DNA of 64,000 nucleotides, taken from Qipengyuania profundimaris. Lineage in GTDB: Bacteria; Pseudomonadota; Alphaproteobacteria; Sphingomonadales; Sphingomonadaceae. The stretch is taken from contig NZ_JAVAIM010000001.1 of NCBI RefSeq assembly GCF_030717945.1, forward strand, positions 557,131 through 621,130. Reading direction: 5' to 3'. A program made the position numbers and the translations under genes. Of the stretch, positions 52,177 through 61,164 are shown piece after piece. The notes beneath the pieces are model-generated. The model worked only from the letters and a program-made list of their open reading frames with translations, had not been told where the DNA came from and did not search any database. Position 1 is the first letter of the stretch, and every line of letters begins with the position of its first letter.

Positions 52177-53967
52177 TCAATCCGGCATCGCGCTTGGCCA
52201 CATGCCTCGGCCATACAAATTCCGAGGATCGATGGCCCTTTCGGGTGTAGGAAATCCATATAGTTTGCGCTGCACAGCCCAGTCGGTCGGCACATTGGAA
52301 TTTAGAAAGACTTTGCGCGTCAAATTTTGTGGCTGAGTCCCATCGAAAATCGCAGTTACGATGTCAGGGGCCAAATAATTCAGCCTGATCAAGCGCGCGA
52401 ATTGAGCCGTCCGGCAGCCTTGAAGCTTCGCCAAAGCTTCCAAGTCTAGCTCTCGATATTCTTCCAGAAGCGACTGCGCTTTCCTCGCGCTGCGCATAAG
52501 CGCGACTAGCTTTTCGTCTGGCACGCCCGGGCACTCGCTAGCACGAGGGGCAACGTGAAGTGATGGCCAACGTTCAGCCGTCACGGCTCTAACTGCAATC
52601 ACATGGACGTATCGCGCGTCGCTACATTGCCAATCCGCAGGACGGCCGCGAAACGCCAACCGGCCTTGCCATTCGATGTAGCGGCGAATTTCGAGCATCC
52701 GAAATTCGATCGTTAGTTGATCCTCTCCCAGCTCGACCCTGTGAAGGACCGCCTTGAAAAGCTCTTTGCGCTGCGTCTTGGGTGTCGCCATCAAACGCTC
52801 GCTAGCTGCAGACCCTTGCCCAGCGAGCACCTCAAGCTCTTGATCGAATAAGCCAAGTCGCTTCAAAGCTTTCCGTAATTTGATCCTGTCGGCGAGAAAC
52901 TCGGCGACTGACGCGACCACGATAGCGTCTAATTGATCGGCAGCAGAGCGGTATTGCCGGCGAAATTCCTTTTGAGACCAGATCGCGTTGCTCGACACAT
53001 ATGTCGCGTAATGCTTCCCTCGTTTAAGTTTGACGTCGAGCAGCATGTGGCGGCCGAGCTCGTCCCACAACAAGCCTGTGAGGAAATGGTCAGTCCCGCG
53101 GCTATGAGGCCCGCTTTTCTTCCGCTCTTGGCAAATAGCTTGCGCTTGATCCCAAACGTTTTGTGAAATTAGGGGCTCGTGTTCGCCGGGATAGGTGCAA
53201 CTTTCTCCTCTGATCCGTCCGACGTACATCGGGTTCTGCACTATGCTGTAGACTGTGCTCGGATTGATCGGCGTCCCGCCTCTGGCCTTCCCGCGTGGAG
53301 AGTATTTGATCGAGCTACACATGCCAGCCTCGCGTACTGCTGTCATGACTTGCGTATAGCGCCGTGTTCGCAGAAACTCTGCGAATATGAAGCGGACGAT
53401 CTCGGCTTCCGGTTTGTCAATCTGCAAGCCATCAGTAGTAGCGATGTAGCCGAAAGGCGGCAGGCCACCGTGCATTTTGCCATGCCGCTTTCTTGTTCGG
53501 ATGCTGTCTTTAACACGCTCGGCGATCAGCTCTCGCTCAAACTGAGAGAAAGTGAGCAAGACGTTTAGGATCATTCGCCCCATGCTGTCTGTCGTATCGA
53601 AGGCTTGTGAGATCGATACGAGCGCGATGTTTCGCCTGTCGAAAATTTCGATGAGCCTTACAAAGTCGGCGAGACTTCGAGTGAGACGATCGATCTTGTA
53701 AACCACCACGACATCGATTTCGCCAGCTTCGATATCGTGCATCAGCCGAGCGAGGGCCGGTCTCTCCAAGCCGCTGCCAGAGTGCCCTCCGTCGTCATAA
53801 CGTGTCGGAAGTTCGATCCAGCCTTTGTATTGTTGGCTAGTGATGTAAGCGCTGCTGATTTCGCGTTGCGTGACGAGCGAGTTCACATCGTGATCTAGGC
53901 GCTTGTTTGTGCTCTTTCGGGTGTAGATCGCGCATCTGCGCGTGACTGGTGAGACTTCGGTACCCAT
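52177..53967 (-). CDS. Large serine recombinase
   Basis: A 596-residue site-specific recombinase. The N-terminal resolvase domain has the nucleophile Ser19 in YTRKSTNKR and the conserved VVVYKIDRLTRSLADFVRLIE and GRMILNVLLTFSQFERELIAERV blocks. The recombinase domain follows (GGLPPFGYIA...NPSTVYSIVQNPMYVGRI). The Cys4 zinc ribbon of many large serine recombinases is not visible. AGGGAGGG upstream fixes the ATG at 53967. It may drive integration of a phage-like or conjugative element. Confidence 0.92.
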   Translation of the reverse strand: MGTEVSPVTRRCAIYTRKSTNKRLDHDVNSLVTQREISSAYITSQQYKGWIELPTRYDDGGHSGSGLERPALARLMHDIEAGEIDVVVVYKIDRLTRSLADFVRLIEIFDRRNIALVSISQAFDTTDSMGRMILNVLLTFSQFERELIAERVKDSIRTRKRHGKMHGGLPPFGYIATTDGLQIDKPEAEIVRFIFAEFLRTRRYTQVMTAVREAGMCSSIKYSPRGKARGGTPINPSTVYSIVQNPMYVGRIRGESCTYPGEHEPLISQNVWDQAQAICQERKKSGPHSRGTDHFLTGLLWDELGRHMLLDVKLKRGKHYATYVSSNAIWSQKEFRRQYRSAADQLDAIVVASVAEFLADRIKLRKALKRLGLFDQELEVLAGQGSAASERLMATPKTQRKELFKAVLHRVELGEDQLTIEFRMLEIRRYIEWQGRLAFRGRPADWQCSDARYVHVIAVRAVTAERWPSLHVAPRASECPGVPDEKLVALMRSARKAQSLLEEYRELDLEALAKLQGCRTAQFARLIRLNYLAPDIVTAIFDGTQPQNLTRKVFLNSNVPTDWAVQRKLYGFPTPERAIDPRNLYGRGMWPSAMPD

Positions 53968-54131
53968 GATTGCCCTCCCTAGCGTCGCGAAAGCTTTTTC
54001 AATATGACCTGCCACGCAGCTGAAGCTGGTCTGTATTTACGTCATCGTCAGTAGCATCCTCGAATGAGTTGCAACGACGATCATCTGTCCGCAGTTCTCT
54101 CTGGGGAAGCGAGAGCGCGAGGCTAATTCAG

Positions 54132-54662
54132 CTAAAGGCGCAATCGAAACACCCACAAAGACACTTCCCTTGGCAGCTGCTGCGCCTCGATCACCCTAGC
54201 CCTCCGCATCCCTAATTTGCGTGCGAGACCTTGGCTGGGCACGTTGCGCTGGTGGATGCGTGCGTATAAAATGCTGCTAGGTAGTTCCCATTCGGCCCAG
54301 TCGATTACCGCTGTCGCAGCTTCGAATGCATAGCCGCGTCGCCATTTGTCTGCCCTGATACGCCAGCCAATCTCGAGCTTGCCATCGAGTGGGCTTTGCC
54401 GCTCCGACACGCGGATGATGCCGCAGAAGCCTAGGAATGCTCGGTCCCACTTGCGCTCGACCACCCAAAACGTGTGGCCGTGCCGTGTTTGATGCTGTTG
54501 ATACCACGCGACCTCGCGCCGGATTTCCCGCTTAGTGCTGGGGCCGTCGAGATACTTCATGACCTCTTCGCTGTTGCAGTGCTCGTGAAATGCTTCGACG
54601 TCAGCGGGCAGCCAGTTTCGTACGCGGAGCCGTCGTGTCGTTAATATCGTGGATCTAGTCAT
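54132..54662 (-). CDS. GNAT family N-acetyltransferase (RimJ/RimL-like)
   Basis: A 176-residue acetyltransferase: N-terminal TTRRLRVRNWLPADVEAF, LEIGWRIRADKWRRGYAFEAATAVIDWAE with the acetyl-CoA-binding R-G-Y-A loop, then NVPSQGLARKLGMRRARV. Substrate unknown. Confidence 0.88.
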   Translation of the reverse strand: MTRSTILTTRRLRVRNWLPADVEAFHEHCNSEEVMKYLDGPSTKREIRREVAWYQQHQTRHGHTFWVVERKWDRAFLGFCGIIRVSERQSPLDGKLEIGWRIRADKWRRGYAFEAATAVIDWAEWELPSSILYARIHQRNVPSQGLARKLGMRRARVIEAQQLPREVSLWVFRLRL

Positions 54663-54776
54663 AGAATTGCCTCGCTGAACGTGTCGCCGGAAAGCCCCAG
54701 TGTTGCGCTATTTCCTGAAAGGGACCTCGAATGGATGGAGTGAGCGCGGCCGCAATGAGCAGCGCTCTTTCACCTC

Positions 54777-55139
54777 TCACCATTCTTCAGGAAGCATGAC
54801 CGTAAGCACCCGCTCGGTGACATCGGGATCAGCAGGGTCGGGCGATGCGAACTTCATCGCTTTGTCATAGTAGTCGATCTTCCAAAGCAAGTTCGTTCCG
54901 GCCACGTCGATATCGCCGAAGTCGCGCTCGCCGTGTGGATCATTTTCGACGTCGAACTTTTCGTAGGATGCGAGCTTTGTTAGCAATTCTGTCGACTTAA
55001 ATCCTGCCATCATCCTTACGCCTCGTGTCAGCATGATTGCACCACCCGCACCGTGCTTGCGAAGTTGATCGTTCAAGCGCGCGATTTGCTCTGCGCGCGG
55101 GGTATCGCAGGCGCACTGCGCCCGTTCACTGCCTGTCAT
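54777..55139 (-). CDS. DUF3768 protein
   Basis: A 120-residue protein of the DUF3768 type, found on plasmids and islands of alphaproteobacteria. Visible blocks: IARLNDQLRKHGAGGAIMLTRGV, FDVENDPHGERDFGDIDVAG and LLWKIDYYD...SPDPADPDVTERVLTVMLPEE. Function unknown. Confidence 0.88.
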   Translation of the reverse strand: MTGSERAQCACDTPRAEQIARLNDQLRKHGAGGAIMLTRGVRMMAGFKSTELLTKLASYEKFDVENDPHGERDFGDIDVAGTNLLWKIDYYDKAMKFASPDPADPDVTERVLTVMLPEEW

Positions 55140-55232
55140 GGCCGTATCCTTTCTTCATCGATGTTGGAGTTGGCGGATCCGCCGCCGACGGAGCGCTATC
55201 GCGCCGATACCATCGCTCTTACCGCGAAGGTT

Positions 55233-55841
55233 CTAAGAGGCTGAGTCGCCTGGCGAGTACGCCGCATCCCAGTCTGTTGTTTCGTATCTCGCAGAGTTGA
55301 GCACCTTGAGCGCGCAAGCTCGCCACAAGATCGTGTCGACTGTAGCCGCTCGGTAGCCTGATGCTGCTGACAACCGTGCACACAGCTCGTCGGTCGAAGT
55401 GTTCTCGGCGCGCGCCAAGCGCTCCATATGGACATCTGGCTTTGCGACGTCTGCTCCGAAGTTTTTAGCCAAATGCAGCGCCGTTATGTCGCCTATCCAT
55501 GGCAAAGAACGAAGCGCGGATACCTTGTCGTCTGCAGCCAAGTAGTCAGCGTAGTGCCGCTCGCGCTCGCGCCAGATCGCATCGATCGCCAGAGACTTGC
55601 CGGGGTGGCGAAAGACATCGGTCACGCTGTCGCCGATCCGAAGCGCGTTCATGCAGCGATCGTAGATCACCGCGGCGACTGTGTTGGCCATACCAGAATT
55701 GCAAATCACATAGATCGTTTGCTCGGCGAACTCGTCCGCGCCAGCTGGAGGCGCAAGGCTCTCAGTCCATTCAATCGTGGGTCCGTAGCCGCGCGCCCGA
55801 ATGGCCGCTTCGAGCAGCTTGAAACGCTCCAGCGTAATCAC
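55233..55841 (-). CDS. HhH-GPD-like DNA glycosylase family protein
   Basis: A 202-residue protein with a helix-hairpin-helix glycosylase-like core: ALRSLPWIGDITALHLAKNFG then KPDVHMERLARA, where Asp of KPDVH takes the place of the catalytic Asp. The N-terminal half is divergent. It overlaps the upstream integrase stop by four bases, so the pair is coexpressed. Possibly acts on damaged or modified bases; activity unproven. Confidence 0.75.
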   Translation of the reverse strand: MITLERFKLLEAAIRARGYGPTIEWTESLAPPAGADEFAEQTIYVICNSGMANTVAAVIYDRCMNALRIGDSVTDVFRHPGKSLAIDAIWRERERHYADYLAADDKVSALRSLPWIGDITALHLAKNFGADVAKPDVHMERLARAENTSTDELCARLSAASGYRAATVDTILWRACALKVLNSARYETTDWDAAYSPGDSAS

Positions 55842-56416
55842 AGCATTCGCACGAGCTTGCGCTGCGCATCCCTGTCGCCTTCGATGTAACGCTCCGTCGT
55901 CGTGAGCGCGCTGTGGCCAGCGAGCTCTTGGACATCACGCAACGAGCCACCTGTCTTGCTAACGAGCCTGGCTGCCGTCGTGATGAACGTACGCCTGCCA
56001 GAGTGTGACGAGCAGCCATGCAGTCCGAGCTCCGCATAGATGGCGGCGAACCAGTTTACGATGCTCCTAGGTGTCATATGCGAACCCCGAAGCGAACGTA
56101 TCACCGATCCGCTTAGTGGTCGGCCGCTGGCTCGATGGTGTTGCTCGAGACACCGCTTCAGCTCCGGATGGTTGGGAAGCGCGCGGCCTCTGCCATTTTT
56201 CGCGATCGTGTTGGAAATGGTCAGTGTTGCGGCGATCCTGCCTTTCGCAGTGATTGCCATACTCCAATCCAAGCCAGCGATTTCACAAGCACGCAACCCG
56301 GCTTTGAAGCTCAGTAAAATAATAAGGCGATTGCGCACGGCAAAGCGACCTCGCCCAGCTCGCGCGCAGAGGCGACGAACGTCGGGAGGCGCCAGCACCT
56401 TGGCGGGCTGGGTCAT
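55838..56416 (-). CDS. Minimal tyrosine integrase
   Basis: A 192-residue tyrosine recombinase made of little more than the catalytic domain: Arg42 (KAGLRACEIAG), His138-x-x-Arg141 (SHSGRRTF), His168 (LAGHSA) and the nucleophile Tyr177 (TTTERYIEG). It lacks the N-terminal arm-binding and most of the core-binding domain. Translationally linked to the glycosylase-like gene. Confidence 0.9.
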   Translation of the reverse strand: MTQPAKVLAPPDVRRLCARAGRGRFAVRNRLIILLSFKAGLRACEIAGLDWSMAITAKGRIAATLTISNTIAKNGRGRALPNHPELKRCLEQHHRASGRPLSGSVIRSLRGSHMTPRSIVNWFAAIYAELGLHGCSSHSGRRTFITTAARLVSKTGGSLRDVQELAGHSALTTTERYIEGDRDAQRKLVRML

Positions 56417-56472
56417 AAGATCCTCGATGTTTGATTAAACTACTGTAATCGTAGCGAAATCTAGCGAGAATG

Positions 56473-57561
56473 TCAAGTTTTCGTAGGTATTCCAGTGACT
56501 TGTTCGGGCGATGCCTGTGCCAGAATATCGCCGAGTACACTGTCGATTTCCGCCTCCGAGATTAGCCAATTGCGGTAGCGCGGCATCCACTGCCCACGAC
56601 CTTTGCATGAGTTTTTGACGGCTTCGATCAGATCGGAATTGGCATCGTTTCTGATGGCAAACCGGCCATCGGGAATACGGCTAACTTTGACTTCGCCGGT
56701 GGATGTCTGAAAAGTCCACGGCCCATCGCCGGCTAGGTCGCAGGGACTGTTGGAGACGACTTGCTGATCATCTTTCGTGACTTCCGCTGGCTCGGTCTCG
56801 TCCTGTTTCTCCGACAAGCCCAACATGGCTATCCAGTCGTAGTCAGTAGGCTGATGAGCAGCTGCTAAACGCTGTCCAAGCGCATCAAAATCTTGCTCCG
56901 ACATTCCAGACAGAAAATGCTTTGACACCATCCGTAAAGCCGTGCCGAAGCCGATGCTGTCAGTTTCTTTCTGCCACCACTGGCCAAAGTTGTCCGATTT
57001 CACGACGTGCGCGTCGTCGGGTAGTTTCGAACGATCAATGCTGGATCTGGGAGAGATGAGGACGACAGGCTGGATTTTCTGGATCGAGGCGATTTTGTTT
57101 GCCTCGAGCCATTGGCGTAGGAGCTTGCATTGCCTGCGCGCTTGATTGACAGGTGATGGAATGTCTCGTGGTTTTCCGCGGCTCCACAGCGTCCAGTCGC
57201 CATGCTCATCGCACGTCAGGCGGCCAGCATAGTTTTTTGTCTCTAAAACCCACGCTGTGGCTTGGACGCGATGGATGACGAGATGATCGATTTGCGCCAC
57301 TTCGCCATTCAGCTCCAGGCGCAAGTCGTGCAGTATTCCCAGCTTCTGGCTTTCGCCGAATTCCCGCCCGAGAAAGTGCGCTGCATCACGTTCCCCCGCG
57401 CGGCCCGCACGAATATTTGCGATCTGCTTCTGGATGCGTGTTTTCTCTGCGTAAGATGCCGTCTCATCAAGCTTTTGGAGCTGCTCGATATCGCTCTCGC
57501 GATCATCGGCTTCTTTCCATATCATTTTGCTCGACCGCCGAAGTTCAATGGACGCTGCCAT
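56473..57561 (-). CDS. NERD domain nuclease-related protein
   Basis: A 362-residue protein. The nuclease-related domain (residues about 50-165) shows AGERDAAHFLGREF, AQIDHLVIH and AWVLETKNYAGRL with the D...ExK signature. The C-terminal part (PWTFQTSTGEVKVSRI...GRGQWMPRYRNWLI) is separate and DUF-like. NERD proteins occur in mobile and defence DNA. ATG at 57561, overlapping the upstream DUF6961 stop; another ATG lies 12 codons in. Confidence 0.85.
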   Translation of the reverse strand: MAASIELRRSSKMIWKEADDRESDIEQLQKLDETASYAEKTRIQKQIANIRAGRAGERDAAHFLGREFGESQKLGILHDLRLELNGEVAQIDHLVIHRVQATAWVLETKNYAGRLTCDEHGDWTLWSRGKPRDIPSPVNQARRQCKLLRQWLEANKIASIQKIQPVVLISPRSSIDRSKLPDDAHVVKSDNFGQWWQKETDSIGFGTALRMVSKHFLSGMSEQDFDALGQRLAAAHQPTDYDWIAMLGLSEKQDETEPAEVTKDDQQVVSNSPCDLAGDGPWTFQTSTGEVKVSRIPDGRFAIRNDANSDLIEAVKNSCKGRGQWMPRYRNWLISEAEIDSVLGDILAQASPEQVTGIPTKT

Positions 57562-57751
57562 TGTTGCGGTTTAGGAGCTGCTCGCTTTTCCGCATGATGG
57601 CGACATACGTATTAGCGCCTAGTATTTCGCCACGCTCAAGGAGCTGGTCGGCCCGCATGGCAATGGCGATAGGCGCTTCGTTGCCATGTTTTTCGACGTA
57701 GTGATGCGCCACGGCCCATTGCTCCCATTCTGTTACGGGAGGCGCTGTCAC
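57545..57751 (-). CDS. DUF6961-like small protein
   Basis: A 68-residue protein (VTEWEQWAVAHHYVEKHG, APIAIAMRADQLLERG) resembling DUF6961 proteins of sphingomonads. The GTG at 57751 is chosen because it overlaps the stop of the short membrane-protein gene upstream as GTGA; it in turn overlaps the NERD gene by 17 bases, giving a three-gene operon. Confidence 0.7.
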   Translation of the reverse strand: MTAPPVTEWEQWAVAHHYVEKHGNEAPIAIAMRADQLLERGEILGANTYVAIMRKSEQLLNRNNGSVH

Positions 57752-57867
57752 GCGAGCAGCCAGTACAGAACACTGCCTAGGCCCAGCATGGCCAACGCAA
57801 GCCAAAAGCCAAACTCGAGCTTGATGATGACGTCGTCGTCAGAGCTATCGTCATCCCATTCACGCAT
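57748..57867 (-). CDS. 39-residue acidic single-TM protein
   Basis: A small membrane protein: acidic start MREWDDDSSDDDVIIKLEF, then one helix (FWLALAMLGLGSVLYWLLA). The stop overlaps the GTG of the DUF6961-like gene. The regular composition, good helix and overlap support a real gene despite the length. Confidence 0.6.
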   Translation of the reverse strand: MREWDDDSSDDDVIIKLEFGFWLALAMLGLGSVLYWLLA

Positions 57868-57961
57868 AGCGTTACGCTAGCGAGCGCGTGCCCAAGCACA
57901 AAGCACTTTCCTACTTGGAACATTTATAGAACATGCGAACTTTGCAAAGCTGGAGGTTCAG

Positions 57962-58054
57962 ATGTTCGTGTTGGATTCGACGAGTGTTTTCGCGTTGGCT
58001 GCGTTGCTGACGGCAGCGAGCGCATTGGTCTGGTCGATCAGACGGAAACCATGA
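57962..58054 (+). CDS. 30-residue single-TM protein
   Basis: A GGAGG five bases before the ATG leads into MFVLDSTSVFALAALL, TAASALVWSIRRKP and a stop: one membrane helix with a basic cytoplasmic end. Very short, but the ribosome binding site is strong and the topology tidy. Confidence 0.55.
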   Translation: MFVLDSTSVFALAALLTAASALVWSIRRKP

Positions 58055-58301
58055 GTAGCAAGCGGCTAGGGGACGTGGGAGACTTCAGCAGAGGCGAAGC
58101 CGGTCGCGGCAAGTTGGTGCCGTCTTGAGATGCTGCGTTGTTCGGGCGGCGGCTCGAAGCAGGTCAGACTAGGATTAGCTTTTGCTCATGAAGGTTCCTG
58201 AGGGTGAGGCGCTCCAGGGCATTTGCGGGTCTCGGCTGGTTGAATTTCGGATATCACTTAGCGCGATTGCGAGAGCCAAATGGTTCTATTAGTTTCCGCA
58301 G

Positions 58302-58595
58302 ATGCGTTACGTTTTCACCGCGTCGATCCTATTGGTTGCGCTGTTCGTTTTTGCACCTGTGTCGCCAGTAGCGCTACTGCATGTGACAGGACTGAGCGGG
58401 GCTGAGAGCTATGACGGCGAGCCCGTTTACATCGATGGTCTAAACTGTGCGATCAAGGGCAATCGTAGCCGTAAAGGTGCATCGATTTATCACATGCCTG
58501 GGCGACCATATTACGCCGCCACCAGAGCGGAAAGGCGCTTTTGTACGGAAAGCGCTGCAAAGGCAGCAGGCTTTCGAAAGTCGCGAGCGTATTGA
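58302..58595 (+). CDS. Secreted sunset-domain-like protein
   Basis: A 97-residue protein with a signal-like N-terminal helix and a domain matching the small nuclease-associated sunset type: C-x-IKGNRS...IYHMPGRPYY...RRFCTESAAKAAGFRKS, shortened. The two Cys are likely paired. Function unknown; such domains are often fused to or found near SNase-like nucleases. Confidence 0.7.
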   Translation: MRYVFTASILLVALFVFAPVSPVALLHVTGLSGAESYDGEPVYIDGLNCAIKGNRSRKGASIYHMPGRPYYAATRAERRFCTESAAKAAGFRKSRAY

Positions 58596-59126
58596 TGGCT
58601 GCTTTTTTGTCGCATGTGACGAAAGTGGTCAAAGATCATGTCCGTATGTCACTCCGCCCGAGGCTGAAAGCTTCCTGTCGGCTAGCGGACGAAAGTCGCA
58701 ACCTTTAAATAATCGAGATGTGGGCGCAACGCTGGCATCCTCGCTGGCCCGTAACAGGTGTTGTAGATTCGAAGGTAAGGCCCATGCGGCACCTTGCAGC
58801 GATTTGCTGTTCGAGGGCCACTCTAACCTGAACCCATGTGAGCTGGACCTTGAGCCAATAGCAAAGGAAATGTTGACGGCCTCGGACCGCGGCAAGAGAG
58901 GTGTCTTGAACTGCTTGCTATCTTCTGCGACGAACCGACCTGTCGCCTATGATCCGGCGATGGGGCTTGGTAACCCCGAAGCTTGCGGCCGGTCGTGAAC
59001 ACACGACCGGGTGGCCGTCGCGTATGTCCAAGGCTCGCCTAAAGGCGGCGGCGCCTTGGCGCGAGCTCAGGTTACCAACACCCGGTTTCACCGGCATGCC
59101 CCTGATTTGTAATGAGGTGCATGACG
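58596..59126. other. Gene-free stretch
   Basis: About 530 bases with one long open frame whose composition does not look protein-like. Nothing else was recognised. Confidence 0.4.
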
Positions 59127-59387
59127 ATGCGGATTAGAATGACCGGAGCTTACGACCTCGATCGTTTCCAAGATGCAATGGATGTTATCGTTCAGGGCCT
59201 TCGGGGTAATGGTGCCACAGAATTTAGGTCAGTGACAATTTACCTCCAACCGTTCCATTACGGTCGCCCACTGGACTTAAGTGACAAAAACACTGGGGCA
59301 AACATCAAGGGTCTCACCTTTGAAGGTAGGGAGAAACGAGCATTTAGAGTTTTTTCTCCGCGTCTCCAGGCGGACAGCGAGGATTGA
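59127..59387 (+). CDS. Small hypothetical protein
   Basis: An 86-residue soluble protein (MRIRMTGAYDLDRFQDAMDV, VTIYLQPFHYGRPLDLSD) with AGGTG upstream of the ATG at 59127; two earlier in-frame ATGs exist (59112, 59121). Beta-rich pattern, no recognised domain. Confidence 0.55.
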   Translation: MRIRMTGAYDLDRFQDAMDVIVQGLRGNGATEFRSVTIYLQPFHYGRPLDLSDKNTGANIKGLTFEGREKRAFRVFSPRLQADSED

Positions 59388-59439
59388 AGAGGGGTCACCG
59401 ACACATCCCTCTTTAGATGTTCTGTGAGAATTTGCCTTT

Positions 59440-60672
59440 CTACTGATCGAACTCGCGAAGGGCGGCTTCACGAATGCGCGCGACATCCAGATAGGCACGC
59501 AAAGTTTCTCGGTGATTGTGCCCTGCAAGCCTAGCAAGCTCATTCAAGATGTCTTCTACGCTGAAATTGGCACCAAACGTACGCCGAGCCTCGCTTATCA
59601 ACTCTATCGCTTTGGTAGTAAGGTAGTATGCACGGAGTCCGTGACCGCTACCTCTGACCTTCGCGCTCTCAAAAGCCGCAGATACGATATCTTTGATACT
59701 TCCGCGACTAAGCGGACCGCCGTCTCGCCAGGATAAGAAGATTCGATTGTTATTGCGTCGCTTTGCACCAACGCGGTTCGCGATTAAAGTTTGGCGCCTG
59801 CCCCAGACATGATTCAGAAGCCTGATCGCGAGATCGATAGGTACCTCAACTTCGCGCTTTTTCCCTCCTTTCTCAACGATTGGGGCGGCTATCACTGTGC
59901 GGCCGCGTTCAAGAAGGCCGTTAAGTTGCCGCCTAATCCGGATCTGCTCGCTCTTTGCCTGATGCAGGTTGCCAATGCTTTGGGCTTCAATCTCGATGCC
60001 TGCACTCTCAAGCATTTTATCAAGTGTTTCAATTTTTAGGCTTTCGACTCCCATCGCTCGAAGTCCAATCCTCGCCTCCACCTGACCAATCAAAAAGTTT
60101 CTTTCGCTGAGAAACGGATCATCATAGTTGCCGAGTTCTGTGAGAATGCGGCCGACTTCTACATCGGTGGGAACACGCGGTGCGCGTGACCCCTTGCCCA
60201 CTTTATATTCCAATTTCATCGACCACTGGATCAATCCTTGATCGGTGATATTGGCCTCCGAAAGCGTCTCGAAGAACGCTGCAGTAGTTTGCGCCAAAGC
60301 GGGATCTGAGCGAAGTCCCTTATAGAACTGCCAGACCAGCTCCTTTCTACGGTAAGCTCGGGCGGCACTTAATTTTCCCCCCCGGTTTCCTCGGTCCCCC
60401 CAGCGATGGTAGTCTGAAGGAAGGGCGTCTCCTAAAGTCTTTTTTCTCGCAGCTAGCCAGTTGAGCCAGTCGGCCAAAATATAACATTCTTGCTCAAGCG
60501 TGCTTGTTTTAAGGCCTTTGTACACTCCCCTATCGAAGCAAAAGCGAAGGACCTGTTCATCGACTCCTCTGTCCGACCAAACCAGTAGCGCAAAGTCTCG
60601 CAAGAGCGCTCCGCCGATCTCCATTTCACCTTTCAATCGATGGACACGTACCCGACTGGCAATTTTAACCAT
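59440..60672 (-). CDS. Tyrosine recombinase (Tn554-like block, gene 4)
   Basis: A 410-residue tyrosine recombinase with Arg205 (IGLRAMGVESLKI), HGLR near 348 (GSGHGLRAYYLT), His385 (LAGHNHRE) and the nucleophile Tyr394 (LRAYLDVAR). A long N-terminal region carries a SAM-like core-binding domain. Overlaps the coiled-coil gene by eight bases. Last of four coupled genes. Confidence 0.9.
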   Translation of the reverse strand: MVKIASRVRVHRLKGEMEIGGALLRDFALLVWSDRGVDEQVLRFCFDRGVYKGLKTSTLEQECYILADWLNWLAARKKTLGDALPSDYHRWGDRGNRGGKLSAARAYRRKELVWQFYKGLRSDPALAQTTAAFFETLSEANITDQGLIQWSMKLEYKVGKGSRAPRVPTDVEVGRILTELGNYDDPFLSERNFLIGQVEARIGLRAMGVESLKIETLDKMLESAGIEIEAQSIGNLHQAKSEQIRIRRQLNGLLERGRTVIAAPIVEKGGKKREVEVPIDLAIRLLNHVWGRRQTLIANRVGAKRRNNNRIFLSWRDGGPLSRGSIKDIVSAAFESAKVRGSGHGLRAYYLTTKAIELISEARRTFGANFSVEDILNELARLAGHNHRETLRAYLDVARIREAALREFDQ

Positions 60673-61156
60673 TCGGAGGGCTGCGCTTGGCCGCGCTCAA
60701 AGGAATCAAAACACTCAATCTTTCGGTAAGTTCAGCGATCTTTGCTTTCGATGATTCGACCATCGCCTCTTTGGCGCGAAGAGCCGCTTCGGATTCTCTG
60801 AGGCGCATCAAAATCTCAGCGTTCTGGCGGCATAATGCGTCCCGTTCAGACTGGATGAGCCAAGTTTCGACAGACCTATCTTTTGGCGGGCGAGGCCCTC
60901 TCATTGATTTGCCAGTCTGAAGCTTCACAAAGCTTGGTAAGATCCGATCAAATCGAGCACGTAGATCTGCATTTGGCCCACCAGGCGCAGCCACCGAAAA
61001 ACTTTTCCAAGACGTCAAGGGAGGCGTATCCCAATTTTGTAGATCTTTGACCTTAGCGATGATCGGATATTCCGGCGGTATAACGCCGCTAGTGGTTGCC
61101 TTCTCGAGCAACTCAACCTTCAAGCGGAAGGATCTACGTGCCTCTCGTTCTGCCAT
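60665..61156 (-). CDS. TnpC-like coiled-coil accessory protein (gene 3)
   Basis: A 163-residue protein with a basic N-terminus and a C-terminal coiled coil (RDALCRQNAEILMRLRESEAAL...KIAELTERLSVL, shortened). Position between two tyrosine recombinases and the coiled coil recall TnpC of Tn554, an accessory to transposition of about 125 residues. Eight bases separate it from the large recombinase. Confidence 0.72.
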   Translation of the reverse strand: MAEREARRSFRLKVELLEKATTSGVIPPEYPIIAKVKDLQNWDTPPLTSWKSFSVAAPGGPNADLRARFDRILPSFVKLQTGKSMRGPRPPKDRSVETWLIQSERDALCRQNAEILMRLRESEAALRAKEAMVESSKAKIAELTERLSVLIPLSAAKRSPPNG

Positions 61157-61164
61157 GACGTAAA

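Noticed and set aside
58447..58998. 183-codon open frame
   Set aside because: It overlaps the sunset-domain gene in another frame and has irregular composition without domains or ribosome binding site.
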